Shown here: positions 1-11,768 of the stretch, in pieces
Layout: each line of letters opens with the position of its first letter
Position numbering within the stretch: position 1 is the stretch's first letter
Assembly: GCA_963920525.1 (NCBI GenBank)
Contig: OY986437.1
Span: 33,185,563-33,249,562, forward strand
DNA length: 64,000 nucleotides
Reading direction: 5' to 3'
From: Dichetophora obliterata
Taxonomy: Eukaryota; Arthropoda; Insecta; Diptera; Sciomyzidae
The notes under the pieces: generated by a model
What the model saw: the letters and a program-made list of their open reading frames with translations, nothing else
Databases searched by the model: none
What the model was told of the DNA's origin: nothing
Program-made: the position numbers and the translations under genes

Positions 1-283
1 ATAAAATCGTTAGTGCGCGTTGGTGTCCGTTAAGATCTTACCCAGTTTGCAAAAGCAGGGCTTTGAAGCGCTTCTAGCAGGCCATCATATGGATTTCTAA
101 GCCCTTCCGTACTCATTTCCATGCCCATTAACTTTTTTATATGCAACGAGAAAATTTTCTAGGCCTTCCTCTCTCGCGACTCTAAAGAAGCCTGACAGAA
201 GCCCGTTTTGATAATGTACATTAGAAAGAAAAGCAATATAAATATCAACTTGAAATAAAAAAATTTTGAAAATTTCCAGATTT

Positions 284-345
284 GAACCAAAGTCCTCTCA
301 TGTAGCAGTCCGGCATCTTATTCACTCGTCTACCGCAGTTCGTAA
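284..345 (-). repeat. tRNA-like fragment, possible SINE head
   Basis: Read on the minus strand, this stretch has an A-box-like segment (GCGGTAGACGAGTG) followed about 40 bases on by a B-box-like GGTTCAAATC. The order and spacing resemble an RNA polymerase III internal promoter of a tRNA-derived SINE. It resembles the plus-strand module at 51363-51440, which has GGCGGATAGCTGAG followed by GGTTCAAATC. A cloverleaf with a pairing acceptor stem is not evident, so this is a remnant and not a tRNA gene. Confidence 0.35.
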
Positions 346-365
346 TGAACTTCAGCTTATTTTGA

Positions 366-660
366 ATGATAACAAATGAAAGTAAGCTTTCAAGAGCGCG
401 GGTTCGAGACCGAGCTCGGACCCAAAAAAATGTATTTTTATATATTTTTTTTTTAAATCGACATTTTTTTACAAATTTTTCTGTTCATTTAAAATTTTTT
501 TTGAAATTTTTTTGTAAAATTTCTTTATACAAAAATAATAGAAAAGACTTAGAATTTTTCCATATAAAAGTTTTAATATAATGTGATATGTAAGGTGTTA
601 GATTTCGGAGACATGGGTTCGCGACCCAACTCGGACAAAAAATTTTTTTTTTGTTTTTTC
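366..660 (+). repeat. Two direct copies of a B-box-like, T-rich tailed sequence
   Basis: GGTTCGAGACC near 405 and GGTTCGCGACCC near 617 are each followed by an ACTCGGAC/GCTCGGAC phrase and then long A/T runs. The shared order suggests two degenerate tRNA-derived (SINE-like) fragments about 210 bp apart. Boundaries cannot be set. Nothing coding is apparent here. Confidence 0.3.
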
Positions 661-962
661 TTTAAGTTTTGATTTTTTTTAATTGATCTGATCATTTATA
701 GTTTTTTCAAAATTTTTGAAAATTTTTTTCATATAAAATAACATGAAAAGACTCCAAACCTGCAAATGGTAGGCCTTACAGAAGCACTCATCAATACAGC
801 GAACATGGAAGGTTTATTGACGCCAATAAGAGCACTTCAGCATGCTTTCTTTTGCATATCGCTAGCTAAAATGCCCACTGGGTAGGAACGATAACAGCTA
901 TGTACATCAAATTTACAACATTTGTTGTCAAGACTAATATCTTGAATAATAATAAAAAAAAT

Positions 963-2230
963 ATTCCACACCCCCCATTATCGCCCACAGAACAATAAAA
1001 AGGCTATAATTCTGACGAATTCGGTTGTATTGGACTAACATTTTGTAATTTAGTACGTATGGCTACTCTCTGTAACCCAACCAAAAATTGGGCGTGGTCG
1101 AACTATAACTATGCGTGTTTTTATAATGAAGCTTGATGTGTATGTGCTTTCAGACCAAGTGGTGGTCACTACCGGTCAATACCGCCCTTCTAAATATATA
1201 AAATCGTTCGTGCGGTGTCTCTTTAGACCTCAGGTATGGTAAAACCCAAGAACAATATAAAGAAGATCACGCCTTTAGTGCGCAGAAATGGCAATCTGCT
1301 GCGCAGGTCTACGTCATAAGTGAAAATACATCCAAACAAAAATATCACATAAACAACAAACGAAACTAAGCAAATGAATCTGATTAGCTGATTGGGAAAC
1401 AAACGAAATATACACAAAGAAACAGTCAAACTGCTCTCAAAATAAATCGAGCAACATAGCTATTTTTTGTGAAGGGGTCAACACGGAAGTCAACACCCCA
1501 ATAAGATATAAAATTTTTATCAAAGATAGTAATGAAAAATATTAATATTTTTTCTATACAAGCATTGTTTTTTGATTTAAAATGATTTCTTTTACAAAAC
1601 CAAGATTTTATAAGAAAATGAGGAGATTTTTAAATCGAATACCCTTTAAAAAATTTTTTACTACGTTTTTTCAGTCAGTTTGACTCTCTTTTCTCTTGCA
1701 CTTCTGACGTCACATGCACGTGCTGACAAAGAGAGCGGACATGCGCAAGGCGGAATCTTGAATATATAATTCTTTGGTAAAACCTAAGGCCACCAAATGT
1801 ACTACATCTGTTAACAAGGTTAATATCTCAAATAATAAAAGAACTAAAGTTGCCACACCCCCTATTAAAGAACACAAATTAATAAAAATGCTATATTTCA
1901 GACGAATTTGGCTGTGTTGGATTAAAATTTTGTAATTTAGTTCGTATGATTTCTGGCGGCAACTTTTCTAAAAATGGTCGTGATCGAAATTTGTTAACGC
2001 TCCATTTTCAGGAAATAAGCGTGGAGCGAAGCAAAGTGCGCCAGGTATATGCTAAATTGAGCAATTTTTTGCAATTTTGGCAGTCGATTTGTTTCGAGTA
2101 CGAGATGGTTGAGGGAAAAACATTTTGCCACACCCTCTTTTACCTCCCTCAAATCAATAAAAACTCTATATTTCGGACGGTTTTGGACGTATTAGGCTAA
2201 AATTTGGTAATTTAGTTCAAATGGCTACTT
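963..2230 (+). repeat. Dispersed repeat with recurring CCACACCCCC...TTTGTAATTTAGTTCGTATGG blocks
   Basis: Blocks of about 100 bp starting CCACACCC, passing through CAATAAAAA and ending TAATTTAG(T)TCGTATGG occur near 966-1070, 1853-1953 and 2126-2228. The same block recurs at 63670-63770. Phrases such as GGGCGTGGTCGAACTATA follow the blocks, as they do around 50260-50760. This is a diverged, internally repetitive dispersed family seen at both ends of the window. The class is not recognised. The short open frames inside it are chance frames. Confidence 0.6.
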
Positions 2231-3146
2231 CCGAAAATTGAATTAAGTATGGACGTGGTCGCACTACAGTTATGCCAATTCAGATGTATAAAATTGTTTT
2301 TACCGATTGGCATAAAAATTCTTATATGGCAGGAAGGCGATCTGTGGCAGGACAACCTCTGCTCGGGATTACTAGACTAATACAGTGGGTGGCCAAATTA
2401 ATAGGGATAACCTTTAAAATGTGAATTTATGGTTATATTAATTAATCAAAAAATGACAAAAAACTTTGTTTTGTTGAAAAAATAATAAAAATAAAAATGT
2501 AATTTTTATATAGCTTTCATATGATATGGCATTTATTAGCAAAAGTTTTTCCAGTTTAACGAAAATATTTTACTTTTTTGTCATAAAAGAAACACAACGC
2601 TACCAGTAATTTTTTGATGAAGTTAATTTTCTTCAAAAATTTTTAATAAATCTAACTCATTTTCTGTTTGCTTAAAATATCTTTACACTTCAAGAACACT
2701 AAATTTCATGGGCGTTCGCAGGGGGGAAAAGGGGGGTGCTTGCCCCCCTAGGCAATGAACATTTTTTATAAATCTTAATTTTAAATCAAAAAATCCGTAA
2801 GTTTAAATTAAAAAATTTTAAGAGAAAATCAAAAAACTTTTTAAATTGTAAGTTGCGCTTAAACTTAGGGCTTTGAGAACTTTGTTAATAAAAACGTCGG
2901 TTTTAGTTGTAAAAGTGTAAAATTTTGCGAAACATGTATTTTAATAAGATGCATCATACATAATCAATCAAAAAGTCGATTTTAAATTTTTTGTAACTTA
3001 TGGCTATTTTGACTTCATATGACGATATGTTCATTATGTATTTAAAATATTTTGAAAGGAATACAAAAATACTGTTTTTAGGTTAATTTATAAATAAAGC
3101 AGAGCTAAACCATTTATTTTCAAATAGTATGTTTTACCCGTTGCTG

Positions 3147-3345
3147 TAAGGCCGTGTTCATATTACGCGTTTTAGACGCGATTGCTCTCACGTTTTTTTT
3201 TGCAAACTCTGAAAAATACTGATTTTTGCAGGTATTTAAATACATTTATTTAATATTCAGTATTTCTCAGCTGCGTTTGCAAAAAAAAAAAATTGAGAGT
3301 GGTGTCGCAATCGCGACAAAAAAGAGTAATATGAACACGTCCTTA
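3147..3345. mobile_element. ~200-bp hairpin MITE
   Basis: The left end TAAGGCCGTGTTCATATTAC at 3147 is mirrored by GTAATATGAACACGTCCTTA ending at 3345, with one mismatch in 20. The inner parts also pair: GCGATTGCTCTCACG near 3178 matches the inverted GTGTCGCAATCGCGAC region near 3302. The TGCAAAC and AAATACTGA blocks pair too, so the whole unit folds into an imperfect hairpin. The exact duplication is unclear: TA, or TAA/TTA included in the palindrome. Superfamily is unassigned; PIF/Harbinger is one possibility. Confidence 0.75.
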
Positions 3346-3563
3346 TAAGTTACGATACCATTTCATTTACCTTTGTTTCACAAAAACTTTTCAATATGTA
3401 TTCCTTAATTGAACAATTTTTTCTACGAATTGTATTCGTAATTTTCAGACGTAGTTTGGTACACATTTCAAATATTTTATTCGTATTCGTACAAAACTAA
3501 ATTTATATTGTACTTTAAATTAACGAATGATCGTAATACCTAGTCACAAAAAAAAAGTTTGTT

Positions 3564-3640
3564 CAGCTAGGGTTTGAACCGCGGCTCTTTAGCGTAAGGG
3601 GCACGTACTCTTCCAGTGGGCTACGGCCACCTTGCAATTA
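3564..3640 (-). repeat. tRNA-like fragment inside hAT A
   Basis: On the minus strand the sequence has GTGGCCGTAGCCCACTGG in the A-box position and GCGGTTCAAACCC as a good B-box match about 45 bases later. An A-rich or T-rich tail (a run of T on this strand near 3550) follows. This is the layout of a tRNA-derived SINE head. The expected acceptor stem does not pair, so I do not call a tRNA gene. Confidence 0.4.
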
Positions 3641-5347
3641 CACATGTCCTTATATTCGGTAATTGTTCGACAAACCAGTCTGAATGATTTCAGTTGTAAA
3701 TTTTTTAAACTCAACTAAAACTTCGTACCTTTTACGAATAATGCGTTCGGTCAACCTGCGAATGAATTTTTTAGTAATCACTACGAATGTAATGAAAAAA
3801 ATTACGAAGTTATTACTACGACTGACGAATGTTAAGGAGAATGTTTTAATATCCCTTATCAAAAGAAGATCATTCTTCGTAGCAACAAAAAGCACTGTGC
3901 ATTTAATTCAATAACGGATATAAACTTTGACGATAGGCAAATTTATGTTTTAAAGTCATTGTTAACAAGCAGAAGACAAAATAAATAAATTTAATAAAAA
4001 GAGTAACGTTTTTCAAAAAGTCGGCTTATTTTTCTATCATAAAGATGATCCAATTTGGATTTTTTTAAAATTTTTCCTAAACTTAATAAAATCACAAGCA
4101 ATTCTACAGCATTTAAATTTAAGAAATTTGCAGTGATTTAGGCGACAGCAAAGCTCTCTGATTCAAAAGGAAATTTAATAAAGTACAGCAATTTTGAATC
4201 ACGGACTAATTTTCAAAAAACCTTATATCATATTCAGCAAACGATTTTACATTAGAATATGTTATAGTCAAAAGTTTTTTTTGACAGAAACGTAAAGGGA
4301 AGACTCGATTTCAAATCATTTTACACTTCTTAAAATTCACGTTATTTAGCGGCGCCCACCCAGGTTGAGAATTTTCTGTATTTTTTTCGCGTCACGTGCT
4401 TTTATTAAATCAGGATTCAGAATCAAGCCTTGCAAGAATTCCTGGAAAATGTAAAGAAAATGTATGAAACCCAAAACACATCTAATATACATACATGTAC
4501 CTCTTTATTTATTTATTCATACGTTTTGAATGAAAAAAAAATAAATTTTTTAATTCATTCAGATAATAGGTATATTTTCTTACTCGATTGTAGGAACTTG
4601 CAAGCTGCTAGAACTGATTAATGATGGAAAAAGAAATCAGTAGATTAGTGTCAATGTGGTGTGAGATCCGGTGCAAATATCTCCCTTAGCATGCGGGAAC
4701 ATTTTAAAAATAGCGACAATTCAAATTTTAATTTTTGTGAATGATATGGCTTTTGACCTCCTAAATCCAAAACTGAAAAATTTAAGTCCACTCGAAATTG
4801 GTTTAGAAGTTAAAGGCTTCCAAAGTTAATAAATGGCCTAAAAATATAGTTTTTTTTCAGTTTTAAACAAAAAAAATATTATTTAATACATGTTAGAAAA
4901 TTTTTGTATTCTAATTTTAAAAGTTGAAATCTTAGGGCTCTATAGTAATTAATGCGATTTCATTTAAGAATATAAGCCTCACATTATTTAGTTCATTAAA
5001 CTATTAAACTATATTTGCTTTAACAAAAAATTACTGAAATGTATTACATGACAAAAAAATGAAATAAAATTTTAAAATATTTCGGACATGATACGAGAAG
5101 GATTTTTACACCATCTTTAAAATTATATTATATTTTCTAATGTGTACAAGCGTGTGTCAACCGGTGTAGTGTGCATATCATATTCACAAAATTAGTACAA
5201 AGAATCGTAGTAAATAGCATTATATAGGTTACAATTTGTTTATGTTCATTCTAGATTCATTTATGCCTCTGCCCCCCTGAATAAATCCTGCGGACGCCCT
5301 TGCTAAATTTAATTTAATATACTAAAGCAACCAGAGCTGGGCGATAA

Positions 5348-5600
5348 GGATAACGATTACTTTATGATTACGATTGTCGTAATCTTAAAAAAAAAAATGG
5401 GATTACGATTTAAGTAATCCTCCATCGAACGATGTTAGATTACGATTGCAGTAATTGTAATTTTAAAAAATTTGAAATTACAATTACTGCAATCGTAATC
5501 TTAGCTCATTCGATGAACGATTACTGTAATTGTAATCCCATGTTTTTTTCATAAGGATTACAGTAATCGATTGCAAGGATTACTAATTAAAATTACAACT
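5348..5600. repeat. Subterminal GATTACAGTAAT repeat array, left side of hAT B
   Basis: Overlapping variants of GATTAC(G/A)(A/G)TTACAGTAATCG occur in both orientations across this stretch and again at 7085-7340. Subterminal arrays of short motifs are known transposase-binding regions in hAT elements. Here the motifs are themselves near-palindromic (ATTACGATTACAGTAATCGTAAT-like), so both ends can also fold on themselves. Confidence 0.75.
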
Positions 5601-5833
5601 TCAATTAATGCAAGTGAAAACCACTGCTTTTTATATAAAGTGTGTTTTAATGAGAGAAAATGTACTTTTTTGTAGTTTTATTTTACAACATAATTTTACA
5701 ACATTTCTATACGAAACAACATATTACACAAATTAATAAATAACTTCAATATTAACAATATAAAAATTTGTACATTAGAAACAAGGAAAAAATAGTTTAT
5801 TAGGCGATAAAATGCACATTGTGTATTCAATTA

Positions 5834-6605
5834 TTAAATGACTTCATTATTAGCTTTTAATAATACTAATTTTTCGAAGGAAAAGTCGGAAAGAGCATGA
5901 CGACGTGGACTATTTATTATACCAGCGAAAGAAAACAATCTTTCTACCGGTGCAGACGAAGCAAGGGGCGTATTAAACTTCAAGGAAGCTTTTTTAAGCA
6001 AAGGATATTTCATGAATATCTCCCGACTAGTGTCAGCATCGTTTAGATACGCGTGAAGTTGTTGACTTATAATATTTGAACGATCACTTGTTCCGCTCTC
6101 GTTCCGGTCAGATAAATCGCAAGAAATTTCTAAAAAGATATGAATTCGTATTAGAAATTTGTTATTCAAGGCTGTGTTTATATTGAAAAGTACCGTCAAA
6201 ATCGTAAAAATCTTCATCCAATTGCGATTCTTCACAATGGCTGTAAATACCGCCACCTTCCAGGGTTGTTTTTATTTCACGAATGACTAAATTATACACG
6301 TCTTGTTCGGAAATGTTGGGCAGCCTGTTGCCAAACGTTTTAAACCACCGCATTTTCACATCAGGTAAAAGAACGGTACCAACTATAGCATCACTTGCTT
6401 CCGTTGATAAAGTAAAAAACTTTACAAATCTTTCGTTCAGCTTACTTTCTAGACAAACTGCAGTTCCTTTCAAAAATTGAAGGCTGTCTCCTTGTGCCAT
6501 TTTCTTCAGTTTGACACTCAATGAAACTAAAGATGGAATGAGACATCCAAAAAGCATATTTTTTTCTCTTTGTAGATAGTCCAGAGTTGAACTTATTGGT
6601 GACAT
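5834..6605 (-). pseudogene. hAT transposase, C-terminal part with hATC dimerisation domain
   Basis: Two minus-strand frames join across a predicted 64-bp intron (6193 down to 6130; donor GACG/GTAC, acceptor TTTTTAG/AAA), which restores phase and reads from one frame into the next. The first frame (6605 to 6194) carries helical sequence of the catalytic-core C-terminal part. The second ends at 5834 with the hATC signature: YPLLKKASLKFNTPLASSAP followed by VERLFSFAG, then RR and a leucine-rich end. This domain mediates dimerisation in hAT transposases. Total length is about 235 residues against the roughly 600 of complete hAT transposases. The BED zinc finger and catalytic DDE region upstream are not seen. 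The intron is a prediction from sequence; a frameshift is the alternative. Confidence 0.8.
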
Positions 6606-7567
6606 CCTCTATCACAAAACCAAACTTACTTTTTAATGAATTGGTTCATTGCAATAGATCCATCATATGCAAAAATTTTTGATCATTGCTGATCAGTTGT
6701 AAAAACCGGTTATGCTATAAATAAATTCAATCAGCATGTGCATCGACTTTCTCAAATATGCAATACTTACCATGCGCTTAGCAACACATCAGCTGCTGTT
6801 GTGTAGTGACTATTTATTACAGTAACTAATTAAGCTAATATTGAGTTTTGTTAATATTTTAGAGTATAAACTTATACAATGGGGATTCTTATCACCATAA
6901 ACATTCAGCATTAACATTTTTTTGTTGTTGTCTTTTTTTGTCATTTTGGTTTCATTGAAAACATTTAATGTATTGCATTGATGGTAGGCTTAACTTGTTA
7001 ATCATTTTTCCTCATTGCAATAGTTTTACATATATAAAAAAAATAAACAATAGTGTTTTATAATACTAGTAAATAAAAGTAATCCTTGCAATCGATTACT
7101 GTAATCCTTACAAAAAAAAACATGAGATTACAATTACAGTAATCGTTCATCGAATGAGCTTAGATTACGATTACAGTAATTGTAATTTAAACTTTTTTGA
7201 AATTACGATTACTGCATTCGTAATTTGAGATCACTCGATGAACGATTACAGTAATCCTAATTTAACAATTTTTGAAATTAGGATTAAAATAATCGTAATC
7301 CTTACCGTAACCAATTACATCTGTAATTCTTATCGCCCAGCTCTGAATGCAACTAATTAATATACTAATGCTATTTAATGCAATGTAATTTAATGTTAAT
7401 TTAGTATACTAATGTAATAACGAAAATTCAGTTAAACTAAATGAAAATGCAATTTTAAATTTTTTGTATTTTTAAAACAAAACTAACTTTTGTGTCATTT
7501 TTTATAAATTAATATAATGATAAATTCACATTATAAAGATTGTCCATATTAATTTGGCCACCCACTG

Positions 7568-10537
7568 TATATAATTTTTTGTTTTCAAATTTTTTATTTA
7601 ATTAATATTTTTTTGTCATTTTTTATGTTTCCATTTTTATTTTTAACTCTTTGCATTGGACTTTAAACTTTTTTATGTTCTTAGTTTTGCTTTTAGCTTT
7701 TGACTTTGTTTTTAAATTTAAGAAAGGTTCTTTATTTTTACTTTTTATTTTTATATTTTTACTCTTAAGTCTTTAAGCACAAGACTTGCACTCATGCTTT
7801 TCTAACTCCGATTGTATAGAGCTCTTAGTTTCTACAAGTAATCAGTCCTTCATTTTTCAGTTAAGGTTTCAAGGGTCATATTTTAATTAAGGCTTTTTTT
7901 ACAGCAAACAATCAAATAATTTTTTTATATAATTTTTCAGATTTTTTTAAAAAAAATTTAAAAACAGAAATACCAAACTTCAGGTCTGCAGAATCAGAGA
8001 CTTATAGAGACGTAAAAAAATCTATTTTGTTTTCAAGGACCAACTTAAGCTACATTCTCTGCTGTGATATTTGTAAAACAAATATTTGGTTTTCGTGACA
8101 ATTGACAAATTTTATCCTTAGCTGCTTGTATGTGAAGCACATCTGTTGTCATGAAAATATTTAAAAAAATCCATCGAATCGACTATATCGGGTTTTATGC
8201 ACTATAGCGTGCTTATCGCACATGTCAACAACAATCAAAAACTGAAAAACCAATAAGGATAAACATTTTATATCCTTACTGAAGGTTAATACTATGCTTA
8301 GGCTTATCTGCATTCCTACATTCATTCATACACCCTTTTAGCAGACAAACGCTAGGATTCACGTGTGTTTGCCAATGGCTCAGTGAATTTCTTAAGTGTT
8401 TCTGCAACATGATGCCGTAACAAATATTTTGCAAAGGTAAACAATTAACTGGCGGCCGGTTTTCGGTTGCACTTGCGCAATTGAAAAAATTTTAATTGAT
8501 ATTTTTGTCTTTTTTTTTTTAATATAATAAAGCATTATTTTTGCAGGTGTGGCACCTGCTTAAACTTAAACAAACTGCATGCTTTGAGTAGTTGTTGATA
8601 TGCGATAGACAAGTGTTTTGCGTATTGCCACTTCATAAATGCTTGAATGCTTGTAAATATCCGATGTCTTAATTAGCTTAAAAACAATAATAAATTTATA
8701 ATTTTGTTTCCATATAAAAAACACTGTTTGCTTCTATAGTGAAAAGCGATTAAATTTTGCGATACTTCGAATAGAATAAAATATAATTATAGAGCGAATT
8801 ATAACAACTTGTTGCATAATTAAAAAAAAAACACTACATTCGTTAACTTATATATCATATGTTAAGTCATAAAAAATGTACTTAGTATTGAGTAAGTTCA
8901 GTCTTAATTATTACCCAGAAGTTTTTTGGGTCGTCACGAATATCGATGAATATAAAGTGATTATCATACAGATTTATCATAAAAATTTTTAAAATTACAA
9001 ATATTGATTACAACTTTTGTTCATTGATTTATCGATAAATTTCAATAATTAAAATTATTTCATAATTTGTCAAGATTAATCGTTTGAGCAAAAAACCTTT
9101 ACCCCTTAAATGCATCTCTCAAATTCTTCTATCATCCTTTTGCTTTTAGCACAAAATGCCATCCAACCAACACTTCATCAGCACCACTCATCCTGAAATA
9201 TTTCGATGTTTGCCGCTGTTCGTGCCGCCTCGCGTTAATCAGTTTATCAATCAATGCTTAAAATTCCAAGAAATTCGAACTGGTTGCGATGGATCAAATT
9301 ATCAAAAAAATGACGATGACGACGATGCGTTTACAGCAAACAGCAAGGAACAAATTCCTTGAATATCTGTTACACGTCAGACAGACAGACAGACAGAAGG
9401 ACTGGCAGACAAGCGACAAGCGTGCATAAAAAGGATACAAAATGTTGTAGAATTAAAGTGAGGGAGGCCCAAGAATTCCGTGCATTAATAAATGCAATGA
9501 CGCACAGTGGTGTAAGCGAGGAATTAAATTATTTTTTTCATGTTGTGATTTTCGTTTATTTATTTGAAACTTTAAATTTAAAAAAAGGTTTATAGGTAGT
9601 ATATTTCCGCAACTATTTGTTAGATATGAGCATTTCCAGAGTCACGCAAGTAACGTTCATACGCCTGTTTTGTTGTTAAAAATTAAAAAAAGCAAATAAA
9701 TATTTTAACTTTTTTGTCCTGTTTTAATCTTTGGATAGCATTCTAGTAGTACTATATTGAGTGTAAAAGGTGGAAGCGATCGAAAGTATTGTCCAAAGAT
9801 ATAAGCAAAAAAATACAAAAAATGGAACTGGTTTTTCTCTGCATTAATATAATCAAAAAATTTGGGAAGTGTGCACGAGTTTTTTTATTAAAAATATTTA
9901 AATGTTTTCTGGAATAACGATACAGATTTTTCCCTTCAAAGAAGTAAAAAATTTTTATAGTTTTATTTATTTAATTGAACTTAAAAATCATATAAAGTAT
10001 AATTTAGGTCCGTAAAAATAGAAAACTGAAAAAAATTGAATTAAGCTTTGTATTATATGAGTATTTATTATACTTATAAAATTCCTAGTTTTGTTAAAAT
10101 TTTTCAACTTTTGTCACAATTTTTCTACTTTTGTTGCCATACATCATGCTTGTTGCCATTTCTTCAAAATTCAAATTGAGATCAGCTCTCAGTACTCTCA
10201 CGATATAAATTTAAAATGTTTTTGACGTAGAATTACGTCTTACAGCGCGGTTTGTATGGGGGTCATTTTCACGAATTTTTTCAATGTGATATTTGACACT
10301 TTGGGGTATACCTACAGCCTTTAATATTCATCGTACAAAGAAAAAAAACATGCCCAAATATCAGTTTTAGTGGGAATAAAATGAATATCTAATAAAATAG
10401 CAAAATCTAAGAAGATGAAAAATTCATATATTCGTATGAGAAATGCACAAGCTGCTTAGCTGCAGTAGCTGCTTATGCTGTTTTTAAAGTTGTTGTTGTT
10501 GTGTTTGCTTGGTTGGTTCGTAATCACGTTGTTCGTT
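7568..10537. other. No gene recognised; AT-rich intergenic DNA
   Basis: Nothing with a protein signature was found. A GACA microsatellite lies near 9377-9396 and a GAC/GAT run near 9311-9326. These produce two short adjacent open frames (9156-9362, 9359-9595) that look compositional, with no domain. The part around 8440-9600 is less repetitive than its surroundings and could be single-copy host DNA. Confidence 0.4.
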
Positions 10538-10545
10538 GTTGTGCT

Positions 10546-11555
10546 CAGTGTTGCCATGAAAAAAATTTTACAGCGTAACTTTTGCACTCTGCTCGTCGGA
10601 TTTCTCGTCGGATTTGTGAAACTCTGAAAACAAGAACTAAGAAATTTTCAGTCGCATTTTACAACAAAGAAGACAAATAAAATATTGCATTTTATTAGAC
10701 GTATGACGTATATTTAAGGTTAATATATTTAAATAAATCACATTTTTTTTCAAAAGTCAATTCAATAATCATTATAAATATAGAAAATATATTATAATAA
10801 ATTATATTTTGAAAATATTTTTGAACACAAACGAAGAGTAAAAATCAAATTAAATACATTTTCAACACAGTTTGGTTTAATGTAGATCTCTTAAATCGGT
10901 AAAAATGAAATACATAGAGCTATAATACATAATTTTTAAATTTTAACTCTATAAATGTAAAGCTTTTGCTTCAAGTAAACTAACGAAAAAATGTTGTTGT
11001 TGTTTTAAGCCAGCAAAAACTACAAAAAAATTAGATTTTAGTGAAAAAAAATGTGTATAAAAAATAGAATTCTTTCAAAGTCATATTATATACGTTGCTT
11101 TATTAAATTTGCTTATCAATTCTTTATCAATTTCAAGACTAAAACAGTTAAAAGATTTCATACGCAGATAATCTTTTGTATGCAGAGCTCCTTCCATTGT
11201 ATCTAACTCTAATCTATTGCGAACTTTAGTTTTATTAATATTTATTTGACTAAAAGTTCGATCAACTTTAGCTGAGGAATTCAGTTGGCTTAACAATTCA
11301 AAAATAAATTTTCCCATTATTGGAAATGCAGAAGTTCCATCGCATCTTTTTATTTTAAAGTTGCCATAAATTTTATTATACTAATTTTTTTCTTTTCATA
11401 TATATATGTGAATAAAAATATATGCAAAATCAGACGCCGAATCTCCTTTTTCTGAAATCGTAACATTTTGAAGAATTTTGGTCAAATATCGGAACGTCGG
11501 ATTCAGTTATTAAAATCGTAACATATCCGATATATCGGACCATATGGCAACGCTG
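10546..11555 (-). mobile_element. Short hAT element (hAT F) with perfect 8-bp TSD
   Basis: The ends are CAGTGTTGCCAT at 10546 and the inverse of CAGCGTTGCCAT at 11555. The octamer GTTGTGCT is identical on both sides (10538-10545 and 11556-11563). The 1.0-kb body retains only the end of a transposase on the minus strand. The 8-bp duplication and CA(G)...TG termini are hAT hallmarks. Confidence 0.88.
11081..11360 (-). pseudogene. hAT transposase C-terminal (hATC) remnant
   Basis: The minus-strand frame contains LLSQLNSSAKVDRTFSQINI followed by NKTKVRNRLELDTMEGAL, then KDYL. This matches the hATC pattern in which SSA-x-VER-x-FS is followed by KTK-x-RNRL and a leucine-rich helix. In-frame sequence extends upstream of the first methionine (reading CDGTSAFPIM), so that methionine is not a real start. 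The glutamate of the usual VER is aspartate here. It ends at 11081. The rest of the transposase is absent from hAT F, so it is not functional. Confidence 0.75.
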
Positions 11556-11768
11556 GTTGTGCTGCTTTTTTGTTGTTGTTGTTTCTTATTGATATGTATG
11601 TAAAACATACATATATAAATACTCATCAGTTGCTTTCATTTTTTTTTGTTTCCCAGATAGCCAATCGGCTCGGTTGAAAACGGTGTGCACTTTTAAAAGC
11701 ACTGAAGCGGACCGTTTCGTTGTCAGCAAACCATGCAATGTGTATTTCATAAAAGCGTACCATTTCTT

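Larger units (their letters stand above)
2707..5302. mobile_element. Non-autonomous hAT element (hAT A) with perfect 8-bp TSD
   Basis: The termini are CATGGGCGTTCGCAGG at 2707 and, inverted, CAAGGGCGTCCGCAGG at 5302, matching at 14 of 16 positions. They are followed by G-rich subterminal sequence on both sides. The flanking octamer CTAAATTT is identical at 2699-2706 and 5303-5310, which is the 8-bp duplication expected of hAT elements. About 2.6 kb lies inside with no recognisable transposase. It contains a hairpin MITE (3147-3345), a tRNA-like fragment (3564-3640) and ACGAAT-rich DNA around 3420-3900. It is inserted in the mariner-type element at 2383-7567. Confidence 0.88.
5332..7345 (-). 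mobile_element. hAT element (hAT B) carrying a C-terminal transposase remnant
   Basis: The TIRs are CAGAGCTGGGCGATAAG at 5332 and its exact inverse at 7345. The flanking octamers AAAGCAAC (5324-5331) and AATGCAAC (7346-7353) match at 7 of 8 positions, which fits an aged hAT duplication. Both subterminal regions are dense in GATTACAGTAATCG-type repeats. A minus-strand coding remnant lies at 5834-6605. At about 2.0 kb it is shorter than a typical autonomous hAT element, and the catalytic N-terminal portion of the transposase is missing. It is nested in the mariner-type element, 21 bp from hAT A. Confidence 0.9.
2383..7567. mobile_element. Tc1/mariner-type element with ~100-bp TIRs, interrupted by two hAT insertions
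   Basis: The left end at 2383 reads CAGTGGGTGGCCAAATTAAT and the right end at 7567 is its reverse complement. Similarity between the inverted arms continues for about 100 bp. Both ends are flanked by TA (2381-2382 and 7568-7569), as expected for the Tc1/mariner superfamily. Removing the two nested hAT elements (2707-5302 and 5332-7345) leaves only about 560 bp with no transposase, so the host is a MITE-sized non-autonomous element. TA target and CAGT-type termini are family knowledge; superfamily placement rests on these alone. Confidence 0.85.

Noticed and set aside
3650..3914. Overlapping frames of 76-81 codons on both strands
   Set aside because: They lie in ACGAAT/ATTCGT-rich DNA inside hAT A; the symmetric motif makes both strands open without coding content.
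9156..9595. Two adjacent short frames ending in a GACA run
   Set aside because: They have no domain, no splice signals and low-complexity ends, so there is not enough to call a gene.
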